A DNA stretch of 48,396 bases from a virus: positions 1 through 48,396 of IMG/VR virus record IMGVR_UViG_3300007523_000019. One strand, given 5' to 3'. Both the position numbers and the translations under genes were made by a program. Below are positions 1 to 8,088 of the stretch, piece after piece. A model generated the notes under the pieces. It was not told the DNA's origin and ran no database searches. It was given only the letters and a program-made list of their open reading frames with translations. The first letter of the stretch is position 1; the number at the start of each line of letters is the position of its first letter.

Positions 1-1129
1 TACCAGAAGATAAACTGGCATTGGTAAACGTAGTAATCGACCCAGCTAAATTCCAACCAAACGTGCCTTGGTTGCCAACAAAACCTTGATTTCCTTGATT
101 GCCCTGGTTTCCTTGTGCGCCTTGGTTTCCTTGGAAGCCTTGTGAACCTTGAACGCCTTGGTTGCCCTGGTTTCCAACAAATCCTTGATTGCCCTGGTTT
201 CCTTGGTTGCCCTGGTTTCCAACAAATCCTTGATTGCCCTGATTTCCTTGTACACCCTGGTTTCCGACAAATCCTTGATTTCCCTGGTTTCCTTGGTTGC
301 CCTGGTTTCCAACAAACCCTTGATTGCCCTGGTTTCCTTGTACGCCTTGTGCGCCCTGAGTTCCTTGTGCGCCCTGAGTTCCTTGTACGCCTTGGTTTCC
401 TGCAAAGCCTTGATTGCCTTGGAATCCTTGAGTGCCTTGGTTTCCTTGGTTGCCCTGATTTCCTTGGTTGCCAACAAATCCTTGGTTTCCTTGTGCGCCC
501 TGAGTTCCTTGGACGCCTTGATTTCCTGCAAAACCTTGGTTGCCTTGGTTGCCCTGATTTCCTTGATTACCTTGAAAACCTTGAGTTCCTTGATTTCCCT
601 GATTGCCTTGTAGTCCCTGATTGCCCTGATTTCCTGTAAAACCTTGGTTGCCTTGATTGCCTTGTCGTCCCTGATTGCCTTGGAATCCTTGTGCGCCCTG
701 AAATCCCTGATTTCCTTGATTTCCTTGATGGCCTTGGTTGCCTTGCCTTCCAATGAAACCTTGGTTGCCCTGCGAGCCTTGAACTCCTTGATTGCCTTGA
801 GAGCCTTGTGGTCCATCTGTATGGAGAATGATCCATGCAGTTCCGTCGTACATATAAGAAACCATACCACCAGCAGCAAGGGTGACGGTATCTGTGATGT
901 TGCCGCCAGTATTGAACGTACAGTTCTGTGAACCCGTAGTCAAAATAAATTGAACAGTAGTACCGGCGATAGCAGGACCATTGATACTCGTTAAAGTACA
1001 CGCACCAGTGGACACCGTAATCAAATGATAAGAACCAGCAATAGTTAAGCTGGTACTTATATTTGTAAGGTTAATCGTAGAGGCGTCTCTTAGACGTGTT
1101 CCTGCGAATTGAAATGATCCTATTTTCAT
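1..1129 (-). CDS. Collagen-like tail fibre/adhesin protein 1 (3' end outside window)
   Basis: The reading frame starts at ATG 1129 (MKIGSFQF) and stays open to base 1, so the C-terminus lies beyond the window. About 105 residues of a beta-rich, Thr/Gly-rich head domain come first; it resembles the N-terminal domains of the next two genes (a Gly-x(3)-Val-Gln-Phe-Ile-Leu stretch, then a Tyr-x-Gly-Thr-x-Trp stretch). A Gly-x-Gln triplet array (GNQGNQG, GFQG, GVQG, GAQG) of roughly 240 residues follows, and the window ends inside a TFTNASLS motif that opens the C-terminal domain of gene 1131-2444. Phage collagen-like proteins are commonly trimeric fibre shafts, so a structural or host-contact role is inferred. 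Only 1 base separates its ATG from the stop of the next gene upstream. Confidence 0.8.
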   Translation of the reverse strand, partial: MKIGSFQFAGTRLRDASTINLTNISTSLTIAGSYHLITVSTGACTLTSINGPAIAGTTVQFILTTGSQNCTFNTGGNITDTVTLAAGGMVSYMYDGTAWIILHTDGPQGSQGNQGVQGSQGNQGFIGRQGNQGHQGNQGNQGFQGAQGFQGNQGRQGNQGNQGFTGNQGNQGLQGNQGNQGTQGFQGNQGNQGNQGNQGFAGNQGVQGTQGAQGNQGFVGNQGNQGNQGNQGTQGFQGNQGFAGNQGVQGTQGAQGTQGAQGVQGNQGNQGFVGNQGNQGNQGNQGFVGNQGVQGNQGNQGFVGNQGNQGNQGNQGFVGNQGNQGVQGSQGFQGNQGAQGNQGNQGNQGFVGNQGTFGWNLAGSITTFTNASLSSG

Positions 1130-1130
1130 A

Positions 1131-2444
1131 TTATGATAACCTCGCTGTCCATGTACCTGTGATTACTCCGTAGGTCGTCAAATCAATTGCCAAATTGTTT
1201 GTATTTGTGCAAGTAATAAAGTCCGGCAAAATTCTCTTGCTGGTGTTGTCGAACACTTCTACGCTCCAATACTGACGACCAGAGTTGTGATTAGCGGTGT
1301 AAACTCCTACCGACAGACTTGCATTGGTAAACGTAAAGGAAGTTGAAGTCATCGCAGTACCCTGTGCGCCTTGATTACCCTGATTTCCAACAAAGCCTTG
1401 ATTTCCCTGATTTCCCAGGTTGCCTTGGAATCCTTGAGTTCCTTGTGCGCCCTGGTTTCCTTGTGCGCCCTGTGTGCCTTGTACGCCCTGATTTCCGACA
1501 AATCCTTGATTGCCCTGAGTTCCTTGTACACCTTGATTGCCTGCAAAGCCTTGTGCGCCTTGAGTGCCTTGTACGCCCTGATTTCCGACAAATCCTTGAT
1601 TGCCCTGAGTTCCTTGTACACCTTGATTACCTGCAAAGCCTTGATTGCCTTGGTTTCCCTGGAAACCTTGTGAGCCTTGGAAGCCTTGCGTACCTTGGTT
1701 GCCCTGATTTCCCTGGAAACCTTGGTTGCCTTGTGATCCTTGAACGCCCTGATTACCTTGTGATCCCTGGTTGCCTTGATTTCCAACGAAACCTTGGTTG
1801 CCTTGGAAACCTTGTGTTCCTTGGTTGCCCTGATTTCCCTGGCGACCTTGATTTCCTTGGTTTCCTACAAAACCTTGGTTGCCTTGATTTCCTTGTACAC
1901 CTTGGTTGCCCTGATTTCCTTGTGCTCCTTGAGTTCCTTGTACGCCCTGATTTCCCACTAAACCCTGGTTTCCTTGGAAACCTCTATCGCCCTGAAAACC
2001 TTGAAAACCTTGATTTCCTTGATTGCCCTGATTTCCTTGTGATCCTTGATTGCCCTGATTTCCTTGTGATCCTTGATTGCCCTGATTGCCTTGATTTCCT
2101 TGATAACCTTGACGACCTGCAACATACCATTTGGTTGCTGTGCTATTGTAAATCAAATAAACACTAACAAATTCAGTCATGACTATCGGAGACAATGTGG
2201 CAATATTGCCTGCCGATGTCAAAGTAATCGAAGATGATGTGCCGTTAGCTCGAAGAACCAATAACTGCCCATCTTGGAGAGAAGTATAGTTGATCGTTGT
2301 AAGTGTATCTGATGTCCCGACACCACCACTAGGCGTAACGGTATAGTGCGATCCAACCAAGGAGCTAATGATATTGCTGGCAATCGTTGTTGTACCCCAA
2401 GAAGGGTTGACAAACGTAGCCGATGTTATTTTACCTGTTTTCAT
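1131..2444 (-). CDS. Collagen-like tail fibre/adhesin protein 2
   Basis: 437 residues in three parts. Residues 1-111 are a globular Thr/Ser-rich head. Residues about 112-368 are uninterrupted Gly-x-Gln triplets with Asn-Gln the commonest pair. Residues about 370-437 are a small beta domain (TFTNASL, a Tyr-Trp-Ser-Val-Glu-Val-Phe-Asp strand, ILPDF, GTWTARL). The same C-terminal domain recurs in the genes at 2460 and 3997, so the set are paralogues that differ mainly in shaft length. The array uses Gln and Asn where animal collagen uses Pro, as is usual for bacterial and phage collagens that cannot rely on hydroxyproline. A fibre or adhesin role is inferred; the receptor is unknown. Confidence 0.85.
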   Translation of the reverse strand: MKTGKITSATFVNPSWGTTTIASNIISSLVGSHYTVTPSGGVGTSDTLTTINYTSLQDGQLLVLRANGTSSSITLTSAGNIATLSPIVMTEFVSVYLIYNSTATKWYVAGRQGYQGNQGNQGNQGSQGNQGNQGSQGNQGNQGNQGFQGFQGDRGFQGNQGLVGNQGVQGTQGAQGNQGNQGVQGNQGNQGFVGNQGNQGRQGNQGNQGTQGFQGNQGFVGNQGNQGSQGNQGVQGSQGNQGFQGNQGNQGTQGFQGSQGFQGNQGNQGFAGNQGVQGTQGNQGFVGNQGVQGTQGAQGFAGNQGVQGTQGNQGFVGNQGVQGTQGAQGNQGAQGTQGFQGNLGNQGNQGFVGNQGNQGAQGTAMTSTSFTFTNASLSVGVYTANHNSGRQYWSVEVFDNTSKRILPDFITCTNTNNLAIDLTTYGVITGTWTARLS

Positions 2445-2459
2445 TGTTTATCTTGCTCC

Positions 2460-3854
2460 TTAGTACACCAAAATCCAAGACCAAGTGCCAGTTACCGTAA
2501 AGCCGGTAAAATCAACTGTACACGAGTTGCTGTTGACATATGTGTATTCAGTAGGAATTACCATATTTGTGCCGTTGTCATAAATCTGAATAATCAAAGG
2601 AACAGATATGGATAAATTGTGGGTGATCGTCAATACGTTTGCTGTCAAGTTTGCACTCGTAAAAGTGCCAGTCGCCTTCGATAAAAACGCTCCGACGAAC
2701 CCTTGGTTGCCCTGCGATCCTTGGTTGCCCTGATTGCCTTGTTGCCCCTGTGGCGAACTTCCTTGGAAACCTATATTGCCTTGGTTGCCCTGGTTTCCTT
2801 GGTTGCCTTGGAAACCTTGCGTTCCTTGGTTGCCTTGGTTTCCTTGGTTGCCTTGGAAGCCTTGAGTACCTTGGTTGCCTTGGTTTCCTTGGTTGCCTTG
2901 GAAGCCTTGAGTACCTTGGTTGCCCTGGTTGCCTTGTGAGCCTTGGAAACCCTGAGTACCTTGGTTGCCCTGATTTCCCTGGTTTCCTACAAAACCTTGG
3001 TTTCCTACAAAACCTTGGTTCCCCTGGTTGCCTTGACGACCTTGTGCGCCCTGTACTCCCTGATTACCAACGAAACCTTGATTTCCTTGATTGCCCTGGT
3101 TTCCTTGTGCGCCTTGGTTTCCCTGGTTTCCTACAAAACCTTGGTTCCCCTGGTTGCCTTGACGACCTTGTGCGCCCTGGTTTCCTTGTACGCCTTGAGT
3201 TCCTTGTACGCCCTGATTTCCTGCAAAACCTTGATGACCTTGATTGCCTTGATTTCCCTGATTACCTTGGAATCCCTGTGTTCCTTGATTACCCTGATTC
3301 CCTTGGTATCCTTGTTGTCCTCCTCCAACTTCACCCGGATTCGGACCTTGTGGACCTTGAACGCCTTGATTTCCCTGATTTCCTTGATTTCCCTGATTTC
3401 CTTGATTGCCCTGATTTCCTTGCGATCCTTGATTGCCCTGGTTGCCCTGTGGTCCCTGAGAACCGGACTTTCTGTAAACTTCTGTCCAATTTGTACCGTT
3501 GTATAATAAACAAGCTGGTCCATCTGCCAGATCATAAGTGGTTGCTGTGCCATTTAGCTTAATGCTGCCACCGGATTCATTGAGCGTAATTGTTCTGGTC
3601 GAGCTTGTTCCTCTTTTCAGAATCAAATACTGACCGGCTTCGGCACCTGTGATGCTGGTGATATTGCAAGAACCGCCAGAGCCGCCAACATAAATGAAGA
3701 CACCATCTTTGAGAGTATTGCCGCCGACTGAATAGCTGGCAATACTAAGCGCAACGGATGCACCAGTGCCAACGTCGTAAACTGTCGAGTCCGAACCGTG
3801 GAGAATGTACTCAATGTATTTTGCGTCTATCAGACCGTGGATCATATTTGGCAT
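2460..3854 (-). CDS. Collagen-like tail fibre/adhesin protein 3
   Basis: 464 residues: head domain about 1-132, Gly-x-Gln shaft about 133-386, C-terminal beta domain about 387-464 ending in GTWSWILVY. The head contains a GQYLILKRG...YNGTNW core that matches those of the two genes downstream, so it is probably a repeated fold used for attachment or trimerisation. The shaft has one break where Pro-rich PNPGEVGGGQQG interrupts the triplets, a possible hinge. It lies 15 bases upstream of gene 1131-2444 on the same strand and is probably co-transcribed with it. Confidence 0.85.
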   Translation of the reverse strand: MPNMIHGLIDAKYIEYILHGSDSTVYDVGTGASVALSIASYSVGGNTLKDGVFIYVGGSGGSCNITSITGAEAGQYLILKRGTSSTRTITLNESGGSIKLNGTATTYDLADGPACLLYNGTNWTEVYRKSGSQGPQGNQGNQGSQGNQGNQGNQGNQGNQGNQGVQGPQGPNPGEVGGGQQGYQGNQGNQGTQGFQGNQGNQGNQGHQGFAGNQGVQGTQGVQGNQGAQGRQGNQGNQGFVGNQGNQGAQGNQGNQGNQGFVGNQGVQGAQGRQGNQGNQGFVGNQGFVGNQGNQGNQGTQGFQGSQGNQGNQGTQGFQGNQGNQGNQGTQGFQGNQGNQGNQGTQGFQGNQGNQGNQGNIGFQGSSPQGQQGNQGNQGSQGNQGFVGAFLSKATGTFTSANLTANVLTITHNLSISVPLIIQIYDNGTNMVIPTEYTYVNSNSCTVDFTGFTVTGTWSWILVY

Positions 3855-3908
3855 TCTATTACCTCTTTAACATTGTCGGACTGCCTCGCCCTTTTCACAT
3901 CTACATAG

Positions 3909-3954
3909 GTTGTGTGTAGTTGTGTGTAGTTGTGTAGTTGTGTAGTCGTATGTA
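3909..3954. repeat. Short GT-rich tandem repeat
   Basis: Two perfect gttgtgtgta units (3909-3928) are followed by two gttgtgta units (3929-3944) and a degenerate gtcgtatgta. The repeat lies in the 142-base gap between the start of the collagen-like gene at 3854 and the stop of the gene at 3997. It could be a slippage-prone element affecting expression of the 2460-3854 gene or simply leftover array; nothing distinguishes these. Confidence 0.7.
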
Positions 3955-3996
3955 CTACTTGACTGTTCAAAAAGCACAAATTCAAAATTGTATTCA

Positions 3997-4491
3997 TCAA
4001 CCAATCACAACAATATTCCAGGTTCCTGAAATCGTGCCAAATCCAGTGAAATCAATCTGAAGCTGTGTTGTATTGTGGAGAAATACCTCGCTTGGTATTA
4101 TTTGTTTATCATTATCGTCGTAAATTGTTACGCTGACGTACTTTTGATTAAGACTATGAGTGACTGACAAAATGCCCGCCGATAAGTCTACATCTGTAAA
4201 TGTTCGTCTATAGGCGACTGTTGTACTGGCAGAAAGCGTAAGTGCGGTCCAGTCGGCATTGGTTCCTGCCCAGGGTCCAACTTTCAGCGTCCAATACATC
4301 TGATCGGATTGAGTGAACACCAACATGCCAAATCGGCGACGATCATCAGGAATGGCATTTCGGGCAGTTAGGTCCGCAACAGAACGTAAGCCATCAATAC
4401 CGTAGCCCGGATCGGTTACAGCATATGTGTCAGTCGTATCTGTTGGGGCTAAAATGCCCGTTACGCTTACTGAGCCTGGAATCGCTGGCAT
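3997..4491 (-). CDS. Fibre-associated protein with shared C-terminal domain, no collagen shaft
   Basis: 164 residues. The first roughly 95 residues include DRRRFGMLVFTQSDQMYW, a pattern common in phage fibre head domains that bind neighbouring shaft subunits. The last 65 residues (FTDVDLSAGILSVTH ... GTISGTWNIVVIG) repeat the C-terminal domain of the collagen-like proteins. It therefore looks like the same architecture with the triplet shaft deleted or never acquired. It lies 12 bases after the 4504-6591 gene in the same transcription direction. The precise role is unknown. Confidence 0.75.
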   Translation of the reverse strand: MPAIPGSVSVTGILAPTDTTDTYAVTDPGYGIDGLRSVADLTARNAIPDDRRRFGMLVFTQSDQMYWTLKVGPWAGTNADWTALTLSASTTVAYRRTFTDVDLSAGILSVTHSLNQKYVSVTIYDDNDKQIIPSEVFLHNTTQLQIDFTGFGTISGTWNIVVIG

Positions 4492-4503
4492 TACATTTTA
4501 TCC

Positions 4504-6591
4504 TTACGCCACTATTATCGAGATGGCCCCGCCAAGAATGTTCTTAGAACGGTAAACACGATAATTAGTCGTTTGACTAAAAGCATTCGTGACAGATACC
4601 AGACCGTAAGACAAACTATTGGCTGTATTTGAAAAAAAAGCATCATCTGAACTACTTGCCATAGCCACATTTAAGTTAGTAGCCGCATCTTTAAAGGATG
4701 CTGGAGAGCCGAATGAAGTGGGAAAACAAAAGAACTTATAACCGCCTCCGGCATATGCAAAAGTTCCACTGTATCCGCTTGCCAATCCACTATTCGTCAA
4801 GGCTTCTATATCAGCCTCGGTGAGAGTAGTGTTTGTACTTGGTCCATAATATCTTTGCCAGAACCATGACACAGTGAATGTCGCCAAGAAATTCACTGAA
4901 TTGCTGTTGGTGCCTCTAATACTCCATTGATGAGATGCCTGACTCGTCTTTTGAATGGCCGTAGGCAAAGCAATTGCTTCCGTTCCATCATTTGCTGAAC
5001 CAGACACCAAAGTCACACTATTTGTAACATCTGAAATCAATATTGTATTGACGTTTATATTGCTGGAATTAGTTGTTGCCCATGTAAATGTTTTAGTCCC
5101 TGATATAGTGACGCCGACTTCTACACTGGTGGTTTGACCAGACATCGTAAATGAAGAAAAAGCAGGAGATTGATATGGATACAAGAGAGAATCCCACATT
5201 TGTTGCATAGTTCGAGAGTTAAATGTTGATCCTGAAGGGATGCCACCAATCGTAGAAGGGGTGGTCGCAGCGTTTGTATAAGAAACGGAAGCATCACTGC
5301 CTTGAAAACCTTGATTGCCCTGAAGACCAACATCGCCTTGATTGCCCTGAAGACCAACATCGCCTTGATTGCCCTGAAGACCAACATCGCCTTGATTGCC
5401 CTGAAAACCAACATCGCCTTGATTGCCCTGAAAACCAACATCGCCTTGAAAGCCGGTAAGTCCTTGGTTTCCTTGGTTTCCATCAATGCCCGCCAGTCCT
5501 TGAAAGCCGGTAAGTCCTTGGTTTCCTTGATTCCCATCAACGCCCGCCAGTCCTTGAAAACCAACATCGCCTTGAAAGCCGGTAAGTCCTTGGTTTCCAT
5601 CAATGCCCGCCAGTCCTTGAAAACCAACATCGCCTTGAAAGCCGGTAAGTCCTTGGTTTCCATCAATGCCCGCCAGTCCTTGAAAACCAACATCACCTTG
5701 AGAGCCAGTAAGTCCTTGGTTTCCTTGGTTTCCTTGGTTTCCATCAATGCCCGCCAGTCCTTGAAAACCAACATCGCCTTGAGAGCCAGTAAGTCCTTGG
5801 TTTCCTTGGTTTCCTTGGTTTCCATCAATGCCCGCCAGTCCTTGAGAACCAACATCGCCTTGAGAGCCAGTAAGTCCTTGGTTTCCTTGGTTTCCATCAA
5901 TGCCCGCCAGTCCTTGAAAACCAACATCACCTTGAGAGCCAGTAAGTCCTTGGTTTCCTTGGTTTCCATCAATGCCCGCCAGTCCTTGAAAACCAACATC
6001 ACCTTGAGAGCCAGTAAGTCCTTGGTTTCCTTGATTCCCATCAACGCCCGCCAGTCCTTGAAAACCAATGAACCCTTGATTTCCTTGAACTCCTTGAACT
6101 CCTGCTAGTCCTTGTGGACCTTGTTCGCCAACAACTCCCTGAAAACCTGCGCCTTGAACTCCTTGAACTCCTGCTAGTCCTTGTGGACCTTGTTCGCCAA
6201 CAACTCCCTGAAAACCTGCGCCTTGAACTCCTTGATTTCCTTGAACTCCTTGAACTCCTGCTAGTCCTTGTGGACCTTGTTCGCCAACAACTCCCTGAAA
6301 ACCTGCGCCTTGAACTCCTTGATGTCCCTGAACTCCTGTCGGCCCTTGAACTCCTGTCGGCCCTTGAACTGTCGATCCTTCGCCTTGAGCGCCTTGTGGT
6401 CCAATTCGACCTTGCGGTCCTTGACCACCAACTGTTCCAGGCGATCCTTGATGGCCTCGTGGTCCTGGATAGTTTTGTCCAACACGAGAAGAAACCACGA
6501 AGTCACGCATGTCTTGTGCGTTAATTAGACCCTGATTATTGTCAATAAACAGGGCTAACAGTTCAGCTTCGGTTCTTATCGTATTTGGCAT
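4504..6591 (-). CDS. Large collagen-like tail fibre protein
   Basis: 695 residues. The N-terminus (about 1-40: EAELLALFIDNNQGLINAQDMRDFVVSS) matches a head motif seen in many phage fibre proteins, where a short helix precedes the shaft. Collagen-like triplets run from about 42 to 431, first with Pro (GPRGHQGSPG), then as regular 24-30 residue blocks built from GFQGLAGIDGNQG and GLTGSQGDV, then as nine-residue GNQGDVGLQ blocks. Residues about 432-695 form a distinct Ser/Thr-rich globular tip unrelated to the C-domain of the neighbouring genes and probably carrying the receptor-binding or trimerising activity. The DNA repeats make the gene recombination-prone. Confidence 0.85.
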   Translation of the reverse strand: MPNTIRTEAELLALFIDNNQGLINAQDMRDFVVSSRVGQNYPGPRGHQGSPGTVGGQGPQGRIGPQGAQGEGSTVQGPTGVQGPTGVQGHQGVQGAGFQGVVGEQGPQGLAGVQGVQGNQGVQGAGFQGVVGEQGPQGLAGVQGVQGAGFQGVVGEQGPQGLAGVQGVQGNQGFIGFQGLAGVDGNQGNQGLTGSQGDVGFQGLAGIDGNQGNQGLTGSQGDVGFQGLAGIDGNQGNQGLTGSQGDVGSQGLAGIDGNQGNQGNQGLTGSQGDVGFQGLAGIDGNQGNQGNQGLTGSQGDVGFQGLAGIDGNQGLTGFQGDVGFQGLAGIDGNQGLTGFQGDVGFQGLAGVDGNQGNQGLTGFQGLAGIDGNQGNQGLTGFQGDVGFQGNQGDVGFQGNQGDVGLQGNQGDVGLQGNQGDVGLQGNQGFQGSDASVSYTNAATTPSTIGGIPSGSTFNSRTMQQMWDSLLYPYQSPAFSSFTMSGQTTSVEVGVTISGTKTFTWATTNSSNINVNTILISDVTNSVTLVSGSANDGTEAIALPTAIQKTSQASHQWSIRGTNSNSVNFLATFTVSWFWQRYYGPSTNTTLTEADIEALTNSGLASGYSGTFAYAGGGYKFFCFPTSFGSPASFKDAATNLNVAMASSSDDAFFSNTANSLSYGLVSVTNAFSQTTNYRVYRSKNILGGAISIIVA
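5306..6070 (-). repeat. Tandem DNA repeats in the collagen shaft
   Basis: Two families are visible. From about 5306 to 5452 a 27-base unit encoding GNQGDVGLQ or GNQGDVGFQ is repeated five times nearly identically. From about 5445 to 6070 longer units encoding GDVGFQGLAGIDGNQG plus GLTGSQ or GLTGFQ recur about eight times, with one to three inserted GNQ triplets. The near-identity at DNA level implies recent expansion. Confidence 0.9.
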
Positions 6592-6601
6592 TTATTTCCC
6601 A

Positions 6602-7255
6602 TTAGTTGTATGCTACTCCGTGGCCTTGACTGAACTCTCTGCCCAGACCGTGTTCTTTCACATACTTACATTCAAAATAATCAACACGGTACAGGACTAT
6701 AAACGGAACCCATGCACCATCTGATTCATTATCAACACAAATTGGGAGTTCCTTCTCTGGAGGGCATTTGAAAACCCAACTTGTATCCATTCCACAATCT
6801 GCTAGATACTGTTGTCCAATTTCATACTCTGGCTTACTGCCAGTCAACAAAACTACAGACTTGACAATCTTGCGAGCCACCTTGGTCGGCAAGATCAAGT
6901 TTTGCACCTTATCAGAATAAACCACGGGTTTTTCTTCAAAGATCATTGGTTGTATATTTGCCGGTTTCTTAATGACCACCGGCACGTCGCCTATTTTCTT
7001 TCTATCATGCTCTTGCTGTTCCACAGCAGAAGATGCCAAATAAGCACCTTCTTTCCAAACCATATCAGGCTTCTTGGGAGTCAACAAAGAATTCTTTTTG
7101 GCAACTGTTTTATTAACGGCTCCTGACTCTATTTTTGTTTCCAAAAATACAGTTCTATTTTTGAAGTCTTTCGCCAACTTAGCCCGCTGATGGTCTTGTT
7201 GCTTTTTTACAGATGGTGGAACATATCCTCCACGATCAATATTGTTAAATGACAT
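6602..7255 (-). CDS. Hypothetical protein
   Basis: 217 residues, no family recognised. The start chosen is ATG 7255 (MSFNNIDRGG), preceded by AAGGAGG at 7261-7267 with 5 bases of spacing; a longer in-frame extension upstream overlaps a terminator and is unlikely. The first 60 residues are Lys-rich and polar (VPPSVKKQQDHQRAKLAKDF). The C-terminal half contains CPPEKELPICVDN and two further Cys residues. It lies 10 bases before the large collagen-like gene and may belong to the same transcript. Confidence 0.75.
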   Translation of the reverse strand: MSFNNIDRGGYVPPSVKKQQDHQRAKLAKDFKNRTVFLETKIESGAVNKTVAKKNSLLTPKKPDMVWKEGAYLASSAVEQQEHDRKKIGDVPVVIKKPANIQPMIFEEKPVVYSDKVQNLILPTKVARKIVKSVVLLTGSKPEYEIGQQYLADCGMDTSWVFKCPPEKELPICVDNESDGAWVPFIVLYRVDYFECKYVKEHGLGREFSQGHGVAYN

Positions 7256-7300
7256 ACATGCCTCCTTGATGTAGTGGTATGTATGAAAAACAAGCCCATG

Positions 7301-7334
7301 AAATGAAAATAGCCCGCTCAAAGAGCGGGCTATT
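7301..7334 (-). terminator. Rho-independent terminator
   Basis: A 12-base-pair stem (aatagcccgctc 7308-7319 with gagcgggctatt 7323-7334) and a three-base loop are followed on the minus strand by TTTTCATTT. It separates the short ORF/tmRNA region from the gene starting at 7255. Confidence 0.8.
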
Positions 7335-7348
7335 AGCAAAAAAAAAGA

Positions 7349-7483
7349 TCATCTCAGCGTTTCATAACGGCTTTTGCAAATTCTCGAAGAACTTCTTCCC
7401 TTCTGGGAATCCCATTGTTGCTTTAGGTCTTCAAGATTGAGTCTTTCAAACTCTTTTCTGCACACACAACAATACACAAGCAT
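7349..7483 (-). CDS. Possible small Cys-containing protein downstream of tmRNA
   Basis: A 44-codon ORF starts at ATG 7483 with MLVYCCVCRKEF and ends at TGA 7349, between two terminators. A GGAGG lies 6 bases upstream of the ATG, but it is part of the 3' arm of the tmRNA terminator hairpin. Three Cys near the N-terminus and one later could form a small zinc site. No homologue is recognised. It could be a chance ORF; the ribosome-binding site and close fit between two terminators are the only support. Confidence 0.35.
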   Translation of the reverse strand: MLVYCCVCRKEFERLNLEDLKQQWDSQKGRSSSRICKSRYETLR

Positions 7484-7516
7484 AAAAAACCTCCACTACC
7501 ATTATAGTAGTGGAGG
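7484..7516 (-). terminator. tmRNA terminator
   Basis: A perfect 10-base-pair stem (cctccactac 7490-7499 with gtagtggagg 7507-7516) has a seven-base loop and is followed by six U residues on the minus strand. It begins 15 bases after the mature tmRNA 3' end. Confidence 0.9.
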
Positions 7517-7531
7517 TCATGCGAATTTTAA

Positions 7532-7907
7532 TGGAGCCGAGGGGAGTCGAACCCCTGTGTGGCGATAACAAAATTAAAGCCTCTACACGCTTGTCTCTTT
7601 GTTCATTTGTCGGGCTTTCGGGACCACTCCGAGCAAAGGTCCATCAGCCTTATCGACCTATTTTCTCGTCTTCAGGTAAGTCGCCCACCTTCAGACCAGC
7701 AAGATTTTGCGGCTGACTTTTGAACGCTACTTGCGGCGCTTTCTCAGTCAGTGCCTAATTGCTTAGGCAGCAAGTGCTGCCGGAGCAGCACTTGGGAACT
7801 TAACAGTTTCGCCAGTTAAGGCTTGATCGAATTTTTGAGACGCCTTTCGATCAACGTCTGCGTGCCACTCTAACCTCATCCACCGCCGTCGAAACCGGGA
7901 CGGCCCC
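7532..7907 (-). ncRNA. ssrA: Transfer-messenger RNA (tmRNA)
   Basis: The molecule is about 376 nt. The 5' end GGGGCCG (7907-7901) pairs with CGGCTCC (7539-7533), leaving discriminator A at 7532. CCA is not encoded. The 5' strand carries the GGTTTCGACGG signature, and the 3' end carries a T-arm AGGGG-TTCGACT-CCCCT. Pseudoknot 1 is explicit: AGACG/CGTCT forms stem 1, and TTGATCG/CGATCAA forms stem 2. The tag frame follows it. tmRNA with SmpB rescues stalled ribosomes and tags the product for degradation. No smpB is seen in this window. A phage copy would have to use host SmpB or one encoded elsewhere. A TGGTTAACCA palindrome lies about 50 bases upstream (7957-7966). Confidence 0.95.
7763..7813 (-). 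other. tmRNA proteolysis-tag reading frame
   Basis: Resuming at GGC (7813-7811), the frame encodes GETVKFPSAAPAALAA and stops at TAA (7765-7763). The bases before the resume codon, TTAACT, and the opening GGC-GAA-ACT closely parallel the Bacillus-type start of tag (TAACT then GGC-AAA-ACT), which decided the resume codon. The tag ends in ALAA, the degron end recognised by ClpXP-type proteases. At 16 residues it is longer than the usual 8-15. Confidence 0.8.
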
Positions 7908-7980
7908 TTGTACCAATTTTTCACAACCAATTCAGTGAAAGCCGAAATCTGGAGATTGGTTAACCAGCGTTTCGATCATT

Positions 7981-8088
7981 TCACCTTCGGAAGCGGGCCT
8001 GTACGCTAAGAAAAGGGCCTTTCGGACCAAGCATCCTTCGGTCAGGTACAATCATTCTACCACTCCGATTCACCTTTGTAAAGCTCAT
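7981..8088 (-). CDS. Possible small basic protein coupled to upstream gene
   Basis: A 35-residue ORF (MSFTKVNRSGRMIVPDRR, ending QARFRR) starts at ATG 8088, which overlaps the TGA of the upstream gene as ATGA, the usual arrangement for translational coupling. It is Arg/Lys-rich and ends about 75 bases before the tmRNA 5' end. No homologue is recognised, and the length leaves a real chance that it is spurious. Confidence 0.4.
   Translation of the reverse strand: MSFTKVNRSGRMIVPDRRMLGPKGPFLSVQARFRR

Noticed and set aside
5306-6070. Regular repeats as a CRISPR array
   Set aside because: Units are multiples of three bases, in frame, with no unique spacers; they encode collagen triplets.
115-6108. 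Long plus-strand and alternative-frame ORFs across the collagen-like genes (for example 115-639, 1343-2167, 2750-3562, 5302-6108 plus; 46-879 and 5121-6068 minus)
   Set aside because: They arise from the three-base repeat structure, which keeps all frames open; only the Gly-x-Gln frame has head and C-terminal domains and sensible starts.
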